Positions 46,301 to 57,014 of a stretch of DNA of 64,000 nt are shown piece after piece; within the stretch, counting starts at the first letter, position 1; the number at the start of each line of letters is the position of its first letter. Both the position numbers and the translations under genes were made by a program. The notes beneath the pieces are model-generated. The model searched no databases. It worked only from the letters and a program-made list of their open reading frames with translations, and was not told the origin of the DNA. Source of the stretch: Lasioglossum baleicum (lineage: Eukaryota; Arthropoda; Insecta; Hymenoptera; Halictidae); contig NC_134940.1 of the NCBI RefSeq assembly GCF_051020765.1, forward strand, positions 16,381,712-16,445,711, in the 5' to 3' direction.

Positions 46301-48017
46301 AGTTGAAAGGTGTTCGGCACTAGACGCAGCTGGGCGGTTCATGATCAGCCCTCGATAACGACAGCCTCCCCGAGTCGTATCGAACGAGTCGGCGGGACTC
46401 GATTCGACTCGACTCGACGTGAGGCGAGGCGAGGCGAGGCGAGGCGAGGAGAGGTGAGGTGAGGTGAGGCCAGACGATGCTTCGCGTCGTTCCTGCAGAG
46501 GGCAACGCCCTCGCCGGCCCTCTCATCCCCATTCAGAAAGGAACGTCGAAGAAATAGAGGGATATGATGTGGTCGGGAAAACGCGGCCGTCCCGAGAGCA
46601 AACGAGAAAGCCCGGCGATCCTGGCTCGATTCAACGACCGCTGTCCTCCTCCACAGGTGAATTCGCTGCTACACACCCCGGGAGACTCTGTAACGCGGTC
46701 AAACTGGCTCGAACAACTACCCTCCGCTTCGCAAGTTCAACCGACTAATTAAAAGCTCTCTTCGAGCGCCTCCGTGTATTTCCCGAGACGCGGCGGTTCT
46801 ACACAATTGGTGGAATTAATTCGAAACAGTAGTCTTTTGGTATTTTTCCTTTCGGAAATCGTGCGGTATTTCCCGGTGTCAACTCGTTCGGATATTCGAA
46901 GCCGGATCGGAGGACAACGAGCGAATCTTTCTTGCGATTTGTAACGTTAAAGATTAAGGAACTCACCTCCGCTTGACCTGCGATTGCAGCGACTGCACCG
47001 ATTGCTGAGTGGACGCCGGCGACTGATAGGAAGCCGTCACCGGCTTGACGGTGGTGGACCCGGAGATCGTTGCTTTCTCGGATCTCTTCCGGCGATCCTC
47101 GTTCAAGTAGTAACGCGAATACGACGGGACGTCCCAGATGTTAGACTCTTGCTGGCCCAACTCGTTCATCAGAACCTTCCCGTAACTGTGCCGCGAAACA
47201 GATTCTCTCGATTAACTTTTGAACATATGGACGACCGATCTTTCGGAGCGTGATGTTTCCAAATGCGAGACGATACAATTGGTCCGTTCCGCGCCGAAGC
47301 AACATCGAGCAACTTGTCGCGTCGCTTTCTTCTTCTTTTATTCGGTAAATCGGTGTTGCTTCGGTGCGGACATAGCTGAATGATTATTCCACACGATCGC
47401 TGGTCGTGCTCACTTACTCGTAATTCTTCTCGTAAGGGGAGAAGCTGTCGCGATCGTAGAGATTCTTCGAAGGTGTTTTCGAGCGAGCTACTTCCTCTTC
47501 CGACAGTGCCACCTTCAGGCCTCCCAGACCCGACGAGGAAGAGAGAGGAGTCCCTGCGAGCAGAAACGAAGAAGAATCTCTGTCAGGATACCGGTAACCG
47601 AATCTTTTCCTTGGAAGAGAGATCCACGACGCGAGGAGAAACTTTCCGGAACGTTCCGAACGTTTACAACGTTTACAACGAGAAGGTCTTACTCTTTTCC
47701 GCGTTGGACGACGCGTAAGACCGGACCTGATCGGCAGCGTTGCTTTCCGGTTGATGGTTCTGTTGGTTGCCGAACATCAGCATCTCCTGTGCCCTCTTCA
47801 CTGAAAATTTCCGACATTCGGTATAGTAACGTTCAATTCGGCGCGACAAGGAGTAGCAACAACAAAGAACAAGAGGATCACAAGACTCCCGGAGAATCTT
47901 ACGTTTCGGTCTCATGATTTGCTCGGGTTTCTTCGCGTCCTGCGCCATGTTGGTCGGCAAGGAATCGGTCAGCGAGACGACCGAGTACAGGCACAACAGT
48001 CCCATCCAGGCGATCAT
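34347..48017 (-). CDS. NVP-like neuropeptide precursor (SVPIYQEPRF)
   Basis: Secreted prohormone cut at dibasic sites. Minus-strand exons: 48017-47903, 47800-47693, 47553-47418, 47185-46967, 38613-38512, 38412-38330, 36119-35866 and 34433-34347. All phases agree, giving 367 residues. Exon 1 encodes a signal peptide (MIAWMGLLCLYSVVSLTDS). Dibasic sites fall at LKRAQ, EKRTP, DRRKRSE, VKR, FKR and EKRFMVSRKR. The 8.4-kb intron join creates KR-SVPIYQEPRF-KR, a peptide framed exactly by cleavage sites. It matches the hymenopteran brain peptide type NVPIYQEPRF as I remember it, with Ser for Asn. Later exons are Tyr/Gln-rich and the last ends FPYQHRLVY. A second possible end reads through the exon-7 donor to a stop at 35785, directly followed by AATAAA (365 residues). 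Introns carry many MITEs. Confidence 0.83.
34791..34967. mobile_element. MITE family with GACTGCGGATCTTTATGC ends, copy 1
   Basis: Begins TAGACTGCGGATCTTTATGC and ends in the inverted motif TAAATGCATGAAGATCC. It shares this layout with 35262-35465, 38752-38948 and 51416-51597. It lies in the last intron of the neuropeptide gene. Confidence 0.7.
35262..35465. mobile_element. GACTGCGGATC MITE family, copy 2
   Basis: Left GATTGCGGATCTTTATG and right CATAAAGATCCGCAATC are inverted repeats. Internal sequence is similar to copy 1. Confidence 0.75.
36195..36445. mobile_element. PIF/Harbinger-type MITE with TAA target duplication
   Basis: Ends GAGCCCGTTCAGACAC and GTGTCTGAACGGGCCC are inverted repeats of about 23 bases, flanked by TAA on both sides (36192-36194, 36446-36448). 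The 3-bp TWA duplication and the GGGCCCGTT end are what this superfamily leaves. Located in intron 6 of the neuropeptide gene. Confidence 0.85.
36543..38250. mobile_element. composite 1.7-kb inverted-repeat region
   Basis: About 150 bases at 36543-36700 (TAACAAAGGAAATTGTT..., GTTTTTGCAAAATTTAAT) recur in reverse complement at about 38110-38245. Inside is a second palindromic block, 37560-38090, whose arms pair at TTTTATGTGGGCTT and AAGCCCGCATATAAAA. One arm of that block recurs at 56435-56720. No intact transposase. Confidence 0.7.
38752..38948. mobile_element. GACTGCGGATC MITE family, copy 3
   Basis: Ends AGACTGCGGATCTTCATGCA and TTGCATAGAGATACGCAGTC are inverted repeats. In the long intron of the neuropeptide gene. 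Confidence 0.75.
38949..41114. other. intron sequence, no exon supported
   Basis: Within the 8.4-kb neuropeptide intron. The 207-codon open frame at 40436-41059 (+) has no recognisable domain and lies in CpG-rich sequence, so I read it as chance. Confidence 0.5.
41115..41526. mobile_element. piggyBac-like short element with nested MITE fragments
   Basis: Starts CGAGTGGTGACTCTGAGACG and ends CTCCGAGTGCAAAGGATTAA; the same pair of ends bounds 51333-51649. The terminal (A)CTCG...CTTTGCAC and TTAA pattern suggests piggyBac-type. A GACTGCGGATC-type end lies inside at 41257. Confidence 0.5.
41694..41778. mobile_element. 85-bp mariner-type MITE flanked by TA
   Basis: Arms TTGGGTTGGCAAATAAGTTC and GAACTTATTTGCTAACCCAA are the classic mariner terminal repeats, joined by a short loop. 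TA dinucleotides flank both sides (41692-41693, 41779-41780). Confidence 0.92.
42139..42657. repeat. 519-bp large inverted repeat
   Basis: CAATTTCTCTGTAAGGCTAG at the left pairs with TAGATTTACAGAGAAATTG at the right, and the arms meet near 42400 (TGATCGTTT/AAACGATCA). Probably a foldback transposon related in style to 37560-38090. Confidence 0.75.
42868..43069. mobile_element. partial copy of the 7108-7997 element
   Basis: Shares the right-arm sequence CGAATAATGCAAATTACGCC, the GGCCTAGATTGA block and the terminal GAGTCTACTCCC. Confidence 0.7.
43070..44294. other. intron sequence, no exon supported
   Basis: CpG-rich with GCGAGAT repeats near 43540. Several overlapping frames of 60-160 codons in different registers show no domain and no splice logic. 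Confidence 0.45.
44295..44460. mobile_element. truncated hAT-type MITE (relative of 13893-14537)
   Basis: Starts CAGAATTGGGCAAAATGTAA and continues with the same AATTACAATTAC-type repeats; the second end is missing. Confidence 0.7.
44521..45027. mobile_element. 507-bp element flanked by TTAA
   Basis: Inverted ends GGATGTTCTGGAGGTA and TACCTCCAGAACATCC are perfect over 16 bases and flanked by TTAA at 44517-44520 and 45028-45031. A TTAA duplication is typical of piggyBac-type insertion. No coding capacity. Confidence 0.85.
45028..46966. other. intron sequence with simple repeats
   Basis: No exon supported. Contains GGATAGTT repeats near 45617-45645 and a GAGGC/GAGGT pentamer array at about 46420-46470. 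Confidence 0.45.
47282..47371. mobile_element. 90-bp hairpin MITE, copy 1
   Basis: GTCCGTTCCGCGCCGAAGCAAC pairs imperfectly with the right arm GTTGCTTCGGTGCGGAC. Relatives at 55768-55853 and 56860-56963 share GAAGCAACATCGAGCAACT. Lies in intron 3 of the neuropeptide gene. Confidence 0.65.
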
Positions 48018-51000
48018 CTGAAACACCCACAAGCGAAGTTTTTCGAAATAGTCGAACGACTCGGGCCCCCGGAGATCGGTTTCTCTCGGACAGGAACGGG
48101 GGGATCGATGCGCAGCCTCGTTTCGAGCGTTTTTTTATCTAGATTAAGAGCGTCGTTAACGTAAAGCGTTCCCGTTGGCGTACCGGTCGAAGTTTACGTT
48201 GAAACGAAGATAGCAGGTCACTACGAAAGAAACTTAAATGTCACGTAATGCGAAATGTCAGGAATCTATTTCCATTGCACGTGAAAGATTAACGGGCATA
48301 CCGTGTCGCGGCTGCTATAAGAGGTTGCGCGGATCCTCAGGTACCATTTTATCGTGATTCGAACGGTCGCTCGGCCGGAATCGAACGATCAATCGCGAGG
48401 AACGCGACACGGCGCGGCTCCGTGACCATCCGACCGAGAAACTCCCGGCACCGATTCGTTCCGCCTGCTCCCTCAGAAATCTAGACCGGAATCTTCGAAA
48501 CTGAATTCTTCCCGCTAAAATCGAAACACGCAACAGTTGAGGTACAACTAGCAATTAACTTGCGACGTTTTTCGCGAGAGATGTGTCGCCACAGGGCTTC
48601 ACGCGACCGAATTTGCTCGACGAAACAGCGACGCAGCTTGTCGTTGGCGAGAAAACTTTTTAAATGTTTGGATTCGCTGGTTGTTTGAGGAAAAACGATG
48701 TAAAAATATCTTGGTTGGCAATGAACACTGCTTTGCGATTGACAGGAGACTTTGAAATGAGTCCAGGCTTACGAGTTTACTATTTGTTTTACGAAATCGT
48801 CACAGTGGAAGTATTAATCCGGTGCCATATGAAACGGTAAGAGAAGCGACGCGACGATCGACAGCTTTTGTCGCTGTACTGATGTGTTTATTATAGCTTA
48901 AACGCGGCTTCGGCGTGAACGTATCCTCACGAACGATCGGATATTCATCCAACGTGTTCGTCATTCGAAATCGCGTTCCAATTTTATCGGAGAAGTTGAT
49001 CGACGTTCGCGACACGTTCTCGAACTCGACCGGGTTCGAACCGCAGAGACTACCGATAGACTCGTGATCGAGTTGGAACCAGCGTATCTGGGTCGCATCG
49101 GAAGCGGAGGAAGCTGTGAAAGACGAGGAACGGCGTACGGATGCTGCAACGGGTTTCAAGCGACGAGAAGCGTCCTCGATAATGAAATTACTCACAGCCT
49201 TGCGATTAGTTTACGGCGCTGTGCCAGCAACGCGACCACCAGTTTCTCGGTAATTAGGCGTGCAATTAACAGAGCCCGCGCAGAATTGGCGATCGCCTCG
49301 TCCGAGAATCATTCCGTCGGCTCGAAATGTCAGGGTTCGAGAGAACGGCCCGATTCGCGCAGCGCGAAACCGCGTTAGGGTTGATCGATAACGATGCTGC
49401 TCGACCGGGGAGTCGAATTAGGCTGTCAGAAAAATTTCACCGCTCGACCGATTTACGAAGCATCAAATTTTTCGAAACTCGCTGCACCTCTGCCACTCGG
49501 GGTTTGTTTATTCGGACGCGTCCATTTCGACCATTCCGAAAAATCTAGAGAAGTTGGTAGAAAACTTCTAGAATAGTTTCGCGCGAAATGTACTTGCGGG
49601 AAGTTCGACCAGTCGACGCGGAAGAATGAAAAAGAACAAGTTGCGATCGAGATCCGCGAGATCGCCGAAAAAAAGTAGCCGCGTGAAAAGATTCGGAGCG
49701 AGAAGTTGCTTGTCGCGGGCCAATCGAAATGAGTGGGGAGCATGGCGTCGCGTCGCGTCGCGTCGCGTCGAATCGAACGAAACCGGATATAGTAGACCCA
49801 GAAATCGCACACTTGTTGCGTCCGGGAAAACTATAGTCGTGTCTTGCGTTTGTGTACGCGCCTATGCGACCCGCAATTAAAGATGTATTTCATTGACCGT
49901 GTCTCCATTGACAAGCCTCGAAGTCTCGGAGGAGACGATCGCGCTTCAAATTCTCGTGTCCCAACCGATTTTTCCGATCTTTTCGACGCTGTCGCGACAC
50001 ACGACCGAGTCTCGTCGTCACGGTATCCGTGTGCGGCGTACGTATCCGACGCAACGATCGTATTCCTCGAGAATTCAGCAGCGTTATTCGAACCCGTTAA
50101 CCGGAGATAAGGTGCTATCGTTCTTTCGTAGTCTGTCGCGATTGCATTGCGAGAATTGGAAATTGCCAGCCGGTTAATGGGTTGGATAGCTCTGGAAACT
50201 CTATAACTAAGAAAACCAAGTAACTAACGAAACCATATACATACAGCCAGGAATAAACTGCGCGGCGAAATAATCGGTACAGCGATCGGAGGAAGCGAGG
50301 CCCGAACCGAAATTCATCCAATTATAGCGTTATCGTAACTGGATCGCGATACCGGACCGTACCGCTTCCTCGAATAGCAACCGAAACATAATTTTGGCCG
50401 TGGTTTGTCCGACGTGGAAACCGGGCAATTAAATCGACCCCGGGCCGGTCGATTCGAGTTCCCGGCGAACGAAAAACATATCTACCGGCGAGCCACGACG
50501 AGCAAATGGAAAACAATGCAAGAAAAACACATCGACAAATATCTGAGAATATTATTTGTCTACCTTTCTCGGAGCTGTCTGTCTAATCTCTTCCTTGAAC
50601 CGTTGTCCCGTCTATCTTTCTTTCCCACTCTCCCTCTACTTCGGTCTGTCTCAGTCTCTGTCTATGTCTCGGAGTTTGTCTCGCGAGTGCTGTTCTCCGT
50701 TCTCAGTTTTCCGGGGATGCAGAGAACTTGCGTGCTCGGCTGATCGAGGCAGAATGAGCGTTGGAGCTCAGCGGGGCGACTAGAAAACCGGCGGAGGATA
50801 CGGTCGATCAACCAACCCCCACTTCGACCAACAACCGACTTGCTTCGAACCACCGACACCCCCTCTATCTCTCTCTCTCTCTCTCTCTCTGCTTCGCCCC
50901 TCTTCCACGGAACTCACCCCTCGACAACCCCTCGACAACCCCCTAGCTAGGCAACCGCTCGTACAGCCGCGCAGCCCGAATATTTACATCGAGAATCTCG

Positions 51001-51332
51001 ACAAAATTCGAAATATCCTCGTTCCGCTCGGAAACAACATTCCCCGACTCTCAACACATTATCCACTGGCGATTATCAAGTAATTCTTGAAAATCTATGA
51101 TCCATGGGTTGAGAACTTTTTAATAGACTCTCAACAACGATAGCAACTTGAATCGTGAACCAACAAGTCACCCCCGGTAATCATTTCATTCATGATTTCA
51201 TCGTTATATGTGACAGGAGATTTTTTACTTCCAATCTCAAGACTTGAAAATTACTGTTTCACGCATAAACAAAGGCGTCGATCACACTAGCAAATACATA
51301 TTTTGCGTTGAAGCAGTTATTTTGTTGAATTA
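48018..51332. other. upstream of the neuropeptide gene; no gene seen
   Basis: Should contain the 5' UTR exon(s) and promoter of the neuropeptide gene, because exon 1 starts right after a TTTCAG acceptor. No frame with a domain is seen. Simple repeats include GTCGC pentamers at about 49744-49770 and a CT run at about 50865-50891. Confidence 0.5.
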
Positions 51333-51649
51333 ATCCTTAGCACTCAAGTGGCGACTCTGAGGCGCCACTGGAAATTGCGTACCGTTATTCAAAATATTGT
51401 TTGCAAACATTATTAGTAGACTGCGCATCTTTATGCAAAATAAAAAATGTTTGCTTTGATTGCTAGACACAGGAGTGAAATTCTTTTAATTATCTGATTA
51501 AGCTGAAACCAATACATTGATGTCTTTAAATCTGTTTAATATGCCCACTGCTTTAAATTGTGCTTACCCATTTTTGTCATAAATGCATCTATGTAGGTCG
51601 GAAGAAATGTTTAAGTTTCGAGTTAAAATAGCTCCGAGTGCAAGGGGTT
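51333..51649. mobile_element. piggyBac-like short element with nested GACTGCGGATC MITE
   Basis: Left CCTTAGCACTCAAGTGGCGA and right GCTCCGAGTGCAAGGGGTTA match the ends of 41115-41526. The middle (51416-51597) is a copy of the GACTGCGGATC MITE family. Confidence 0.6.
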
Positions 51650-53220
51650 AAAAATCATTTATGTTGAAGAAAATGTATTTACGTTGGAGTCGTATGAAGT
51701 TCCACGCAACCAGATACATAGAAAATTATGCGCGATTGACTGAAGATTAAGTTTCCTTTCGGTGTAGCACAATGATTGCTGAACCAATCAGTAAGCTTCA
51801 GGTAGATAAAGAAATTACTCTGCGTTCTCCGTAGCAGTTGCAACTTCCTCGAAGCTCTTTCCTGGAAGACGTTCTTCTCAATTATTTTTCGAATTCCCAG
51901 GAACCGAAAGAGTCCGGTACGCCCGGTTTACGTCGACAACGAACAGGCTGTTGCTGGTTCGCAATGCAATTTGCCGCTTAACTTCAGCGAATCTGTTGGC
52001 TAACGTTCCAGGTCATTTCTGCGCGAAACGACCGTTTAATTTGCTCGCGAATCCATCTCGGCGGCATCTCTGAGATGAAGCCTATTGGATTTCGAAAAAG
52101 AGACGAGACCTGCAGCATCCGGAGCATGTCTTCGTCGTCGTCACCGCCGCACATAATAAACACTTGGGTTGATTTTCCAGATGTTTCCGAGCTTCATTGA
52201 AATCATTTAGTTGGGCATCCTCGCGTAAACAGTGATACGTGGCTCGTGTGGAAACCACCCTCGTGATACGGGGTTGATATGACGCGACTAGGGGCGCGCA
52301 CGCGGCTCACCACTACCGCTACCATCGACGAACGTGTACTGTACACTTGTACAGTGTATGGTGTACCGTGTATAGTGTACACACGAGAGCTGTCTTCCTC
52401 TCCCTCTCCATTACCCTCGCCATCACCCTCTCCCTATTGTACGCCACGAAATACGTCTGCCCACGCGATGACCCAACAGACCTCGTCGGGGCCTATCCTT
52501 GAAATCTTCCTCCGCATTAAGATTCTACTTGCCCTTTCCCCAATATCCCTCCGGCATCCCTTATTGTTTCGAGGCGGTCGCAGCCTCCCTCTAATTGACT
52601 GCTTCCTGTCGTTATCGACGCCACCAACGGGCTCCCGATTGGGTGTTCAAAAAATCAATTCGTAGATCGGCCGGAAGAGAATTCGGCTGAAAGCGAACAA
52701 CATTGCAGTTTTCCTCAGCGAAACAGAACGGTGTATGCTGTAGCATTCACGAAGGTCCTCCTTCTTCTCTGATCCAGCAACTTCGAAAAGTTGTACAGCT
52801 TGTCAAATCTAGCTGTGCGGCTGAAAAAAAACTAGAGGGTTATTGTTGCTCGCTCGCTTCGCTCGCTCGCGAGTAGGGTTGTTTTTGCTCGCTCGCATCG
52901 CGAGCTCGCGGATAGGACTGCTCTTGCGAAAGGGTTAGTGGTACGCATGGCTAGTAGTACCTATAGCTATTAATGTTTTTTTTTTATTTGGTGTGTGACT
53001 CTCCACGAGCCACACAAAGAACTTCCCGATTCGTTAGTTGCAGTATATTATTTTCATTATTAAGTGTACGTTTTAAGAAGATTATACGTTTTGAGGGAAA
53101 TTCAATAGTTTTCAACTTATCAAAATGTTTGCTATATGGCGTCGCATTAAACGAACATCGCAGTCTCATTGCTCGCTTGGTTCCTTGTTATAGCATACTA
53201 ATGTTGCAAAATAAATTTTC
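51650..53220. other. intergenic, no gene seen
   Basis: No supported frame. Contains a palindromic patch near 52337-52382 built on GTGTA/TACAC, a fragment of the 7108 family at 52796-52826 (GTACAGCTTGTCAAATCTAG) and GCTCGCTCGC repeats at 52848-52915. Confidence 0.45.
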
Positions 53221-53418
53221 TTAATTAGTTTTTCGAAAACGATACAACTCCTCATTATCCGGGATTGCAGTATTGGTCTTGGTTTTCTTCGATACTATTA
53301 ATTTAAATTGTCCCAAAATATATAAACCGCGCTCAATTTTGAAACTCTGCTCAGTGCTACATACAACTTTTATGGATCGTAATCGCTTCAGCAGGATCCA
53401 CTGGAAATTGTAGGTCAA
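53221..53418 (-). pseudogene. degraded Helitron/Pif1-like helicase C-terminal remnant
   Basis: The minus-strand frame contains ERGLYILGQFKLIVSKK followed by NEELYRFR. This recalls the end of Helitron helicases, where a VxxSR...GLYIxGxF motif precedes a terminal xELxRLR. The expected SR motif is altered (VVCSTEQS) and nothing upstream is intact. Helitron-like repeats adjoin it. Confidence 0.45.
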
Positions 53419-53448
53419 TGGGAAGTACCCAAAAGGTTTTGATGATCT

Positions 53449-53477
53449 GTCAGTCAGTCAGTCAGTCAGTCAGTCAG
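53449..53477. repeat. (GTCA)n microsatellite
   Basis: Seven tandem GTCA/CAGT tetramers, within the Helitron-like region. Confidence 0.9.
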
Positions 53478-53705
53478 TGACAAATTTAGCGATTTTTGAG
53501 GTCCTGCTATGCTTGAGGAAATGCTATCATGTCTCAATATTGACAAAACATTAATCTTCCAACATTAGCAGGTTCCAAGTGTACGAAATTACATCTCTCC
53601 ATCTCCCTCCAGTGTCGAGTTATAAGCCTCTAAAAAACGGCTAAGTTGTTTCGTGTAAAAGGAGGTAGTGCAAGAACTTGGCTGGTGCACTACCGTGCAC
53701 CTAGA

Positions 53706-54430
53706 TTATATGTATAAAAATGCAGTGCTGACTCACTCACTCACCGACTAACGCCCAGGCTAAACCCTTGGACCTAGAAAGCTGAAATTTTGCACAGAGG
53801 TTTCCTTTATGATCTATATAAGGGATAAGATAGGATATTTCGAAATTCAACCTCCAAGGGGGTGAAAAGGGGTTGTAACGTTTGTATGATGAATATTTTG
53901 TTCATGGTCGGATTTACTTCATACTTGGTCTTAAAGCTCTTTGATATAATTAATCAAACACCTATTTCGGCATTTTAAAAAATTCAACCCCCGAGGGGGT
54001 GAAAAGGGGTTGCAACGTTTGTATGAGGAATATTTTGTTCGTGGTCGGATTTACTTGATACGTGGTCTTAATGCTCTTTAGTATAATTAATCAAACACCT
54101 GTTTCGGCATTTCAAAAAATTCAATCCCTGAGGGGGTGAAAAGGGGTTGCAACGTTTGTCTGAGGAATATTTTATTTGTGGTCGGATTTGCTTGGAACTT
54201 GATCTTAATGCTCTTTGATATAATTAATCAAACACCTGTTTCGGCATTTTAAAAAATTGATCCCCTAAGGGGTGAAAAGGGGGTTTGAAATCTAAGATGG
54301 CGGCAAAACATAAAATTAAAACTCTATAGGGGTGAATGGGGGGTTAAAAGGTTTTATGGAGAAACAATATCAATTTCCGAGGGCATTAAACGGTTTTCTA
54401 TGCGAGCGAAGCCGCGGGCAAAAGCTAGTT
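53706..54430 (+). mobile_element. Helitron-like non-autonomous element with 137-bp tandem repeats
   Basis: Three full copies and a partial copy of a unit containing GGTGAAAAGGGGTTGCAACG recur at 137-base spacing (53871, 54008, 54145). The right end GCGAAGCCGCGGGCAAAAGC then CTAGTT is the kind of CTRRT end seen in insect Helitrons. No coding capacity. Confidence 0.6.
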
Positions 54431-54443
54431 GTACATATGTATA

Positions 54444-54556
54444 CAGTAGAACCTCGATTATCCGAACCAAACAGTTCGAATATGTATTGTATATGGATCG
54501 CCTTGGGAAACTAAAGACTTCCGACGTCGGAGGTTTGTATAATCGAGGTCCTACTG
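54444..54556. mobile_element. 113-bp pogo/Tigger-type MITE
   Basis: CAGTAGAACCTCGATTATCC pairs with the right end TATAATCGAGGTCCTACTG. The CAGTRGAACCTCGATTAT start is typical of pogo-type elements. Confidence 0.8.
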
Positions 54557-55767
54557 TCATACATTTCGTCCTGTTAGTATGCACATGGTGGTAAAATTCT
54601 GGCTGATGCCGAGAACCTAGGATTTCCGTATTCCGTGACTGCTTCTGGCTTCAGCTTCTCTTCTTATCCTGTTCTCTTGTTCAGCCTCCGCAACAGGTCG
54701 GACACCCACGCACGTCGCATCGACCCTCGTTACGCCCACCAGCAACCGCCCGACACCCACGCGTTCTCCTTTCGCTCTATTCCACGAGGGAAGAGGAATG
54801 GAGGGGCGACGAGGCAAACTTTTTTCTTCTTTCTCTACCACGTCGCTCCTTCTTGACGACGTCCAACGTCACAACGTTCGACGATGTTACGTCGCGCGAA
54901 ATACTTATCGTCACCACGACGAGCCATCCTGGAAACCTTCTAAACGTTCACGACGCCTCCACATTCGTTAACTCGTCCTCCCGCGCGTCTAATTTTGAAA
55001 TCTTGACACTTCACCGACAGGGATCCGGATATGTGATAGAATTTTCAGTAGTCGTACTGTAATAAAATTAAGAAAGCTTAGAAATTTTGTTCTACATCAT
55101 AATGAAACAGCGGATTTTTATGCAAAATAAAAATTTTCTACCTGATTTGCAACAAACTGGTGTGAAATAGAAAATTGAAACGAATACTACGTCTACGGGA
55201 ACCGAACGTCCCCGAATTACCGCGCCGCGTTGCGTCCTTCTCGCGGTAACCGTGTTTCGCAATGAACTTGCAATTAGCTGGAATCGAATAGCTCGAGGAA
55301 ACCGAGCGGATTCGAGGGTGTATCGTATCTATCATCGCTGCTGCGCGCTTTAATCCGATAACGATCTACCTGCCACCCACCGTTTCGAAATTGTGGAACG
55401 GCTGGTGCGAGTGCTGCGGCTGAATGCACGATTGGAAAAAGGCGACTGGATCGAGCAAGTTCCCGGAAGCGGATGTTCTGCATTATTAGAGGTTCCAGAT
55501 TCGAGATTCGTGATACGACGCAACACCGTAATTGACCTATTTCAGGCTTTGTGGCAAAGAATCGGCTGCACGCTTGCGCGAAGGATACCGAGCAAACCAA
55601 CCATCGGGGGTGTACAGTGCACACCGATAACGAGCGAAACTTTTCACCGAACAGTATCCGGAAACTGTCTGTGTGTAGTTCTCGAGTACCGTTCAAACAA
55701 TTAGAAAATAGATATCGAATGGAACGTTCGTTTCGTCGCAAGGTCCAGAAACTGCGATCGTAAAACT
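54557..55767. other. intergenic, no gene seen
   Basis: Open frames of 60-170 codons on both strands overlap each other without domain or splice support. A GACTGCGGATC-like half element lies at 55103-55145. Confidence 0.45.
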
Positions 55768-55853
55768 GTTTCCACACTGAAACAATATTGCGCAACTTTT
55801 TCTTTCACTCTGCGAACGATAAAAGTTGCTCGACGTTGCTTCAGCGTGAACAC
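55768..55853. mobile_element. hairpin MITE, copy 2
   Basis: Arms TTTCCACACTGAAACAATAT and the matching right arm around AAGTTGCTCGACGTTGCTTC. Same family as 47282-47371 and 56860-56963. Confidence 0.6.
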
Positions 55854-56434
55854 AGCTGTAGGATAACGGAACGAATGCTGAAATTGGGTAACGATGCTCG
55901 AAACTTCCTACTCCTAGCGAGCAGAACAAGTAGAAAGAATACATATAATGAGAATGCAATCGAATCTGAACCAGCTTGTGCCCGGTATCGCCGGGAAAAT
56001 GCTTTCAACCCCTTCGATATTTAATGCAGTACGGTCGGACGCAGCAGCTAATAATGTCAGCAGTTTAAAAAGATAATGAATTCGGCCTGGGGATAGTGCA
56101 TGCTGAAAATTGCAGCTCGTACGGCCGCTAGTGTGCAGAGGCTGACTTTCCCATTTTTTTCTACGGATTCAGGGAAAATGCGTATCCTCGGTAGGAATTG
56201 GGACGAAGACCGTAGGGTGCGGCATTTTCTCGATGCTTGACCGTGATATTAGCCATTTAGAATCGCGTGTGTCTCCTCCCTGACCTTCGACGATGCTCCC
56301 CATTGATTCGTGTTTTTCATATTTTTTCTCCGTGCGCAACATTGTCGTCGTGCGTTCTTGTAATGAACTTGGTTCAGCGTCCAAGATATGTAGATCTACA
56401 GTAGCGGACAAAAGACCGCTCTATAAAGAAGACG

Positions 56435-56720
56435 ATAACTTTTTTAATATTGTACTATACGATTTGAACATTTTTGGGAAGCTAGAGCAATTAGTTTACT
56501 AAAGGATGTGAAAAGAAATTTTTTTCAAAAATTGCAATTGATCGGAATTGTTGAAAAAATACTGAAAATTGAATTTTTAACTTTTTTATATATTGAAAAT
56601 TTAAAAAATACGTTTTGTAGATCTGTGTCGATTAAACATATTTTGAAAATTTCGTCAAAATCGGTCGACGTTGCAATGAGCTACAAACGTTTATAGATGG
56701 TAAAAATTGCAGTTTTTCAA
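56435..56720. mobile_element. half copy of the 37560-38090 repeat
   Basis: GCTAGAGCAATTAGTTTACT and AATACGTTTTGTAGATCTGT recur in reverse complement within 37800-38090, and GTCGACGTTGCAATGAGCTA recurs near 37700. Confidence 0.7.
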
Positions 56721-56859
56721 GATTGTCGGCAGTAAATTGGTCGCAGTTTGGCTATTCTCTTCTGTTTTTCAAGATAGTCTCTCAGTCCGTCCATTTTATT
56801 CAAATTCGATGAGGATCCAGGATCAATAGCTAATCGTAGATTTCGCTCTCTTCGTGGAT

Positions 56860-56963
56860 GTCCACGTTGAAGCAACATCGGGCAACTTTTTGTCGCGTTC
56901 TTTTCTTCTATGCCGAATAAATGGAGGCGACAAAGAGTTGCTCGATGTTGCTTCAGTGTGGAC
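56860..56963. mobile_element. 104-bp hairpin MITE, copy 3
   Basis: GTCCACGTTGAAGCAACATC pairs with GATGTTGCTTCAGTGTGGAC, one mismatch. This is the cleanest copy of the family. Confidence 0.8.
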
Positions 56964-57014
56964 AATTGGACATAGCTTAACGCGTAAACAGAACTTTTCT
57001 GGGAACGCTGCCGT

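Noticed and set aside
52279..52665. 128-codon plus-strand open frame
   Set aside because: Contains a CT-rich simple repeat and a GTGTA palindrome patch; nothing recognisable as protein.
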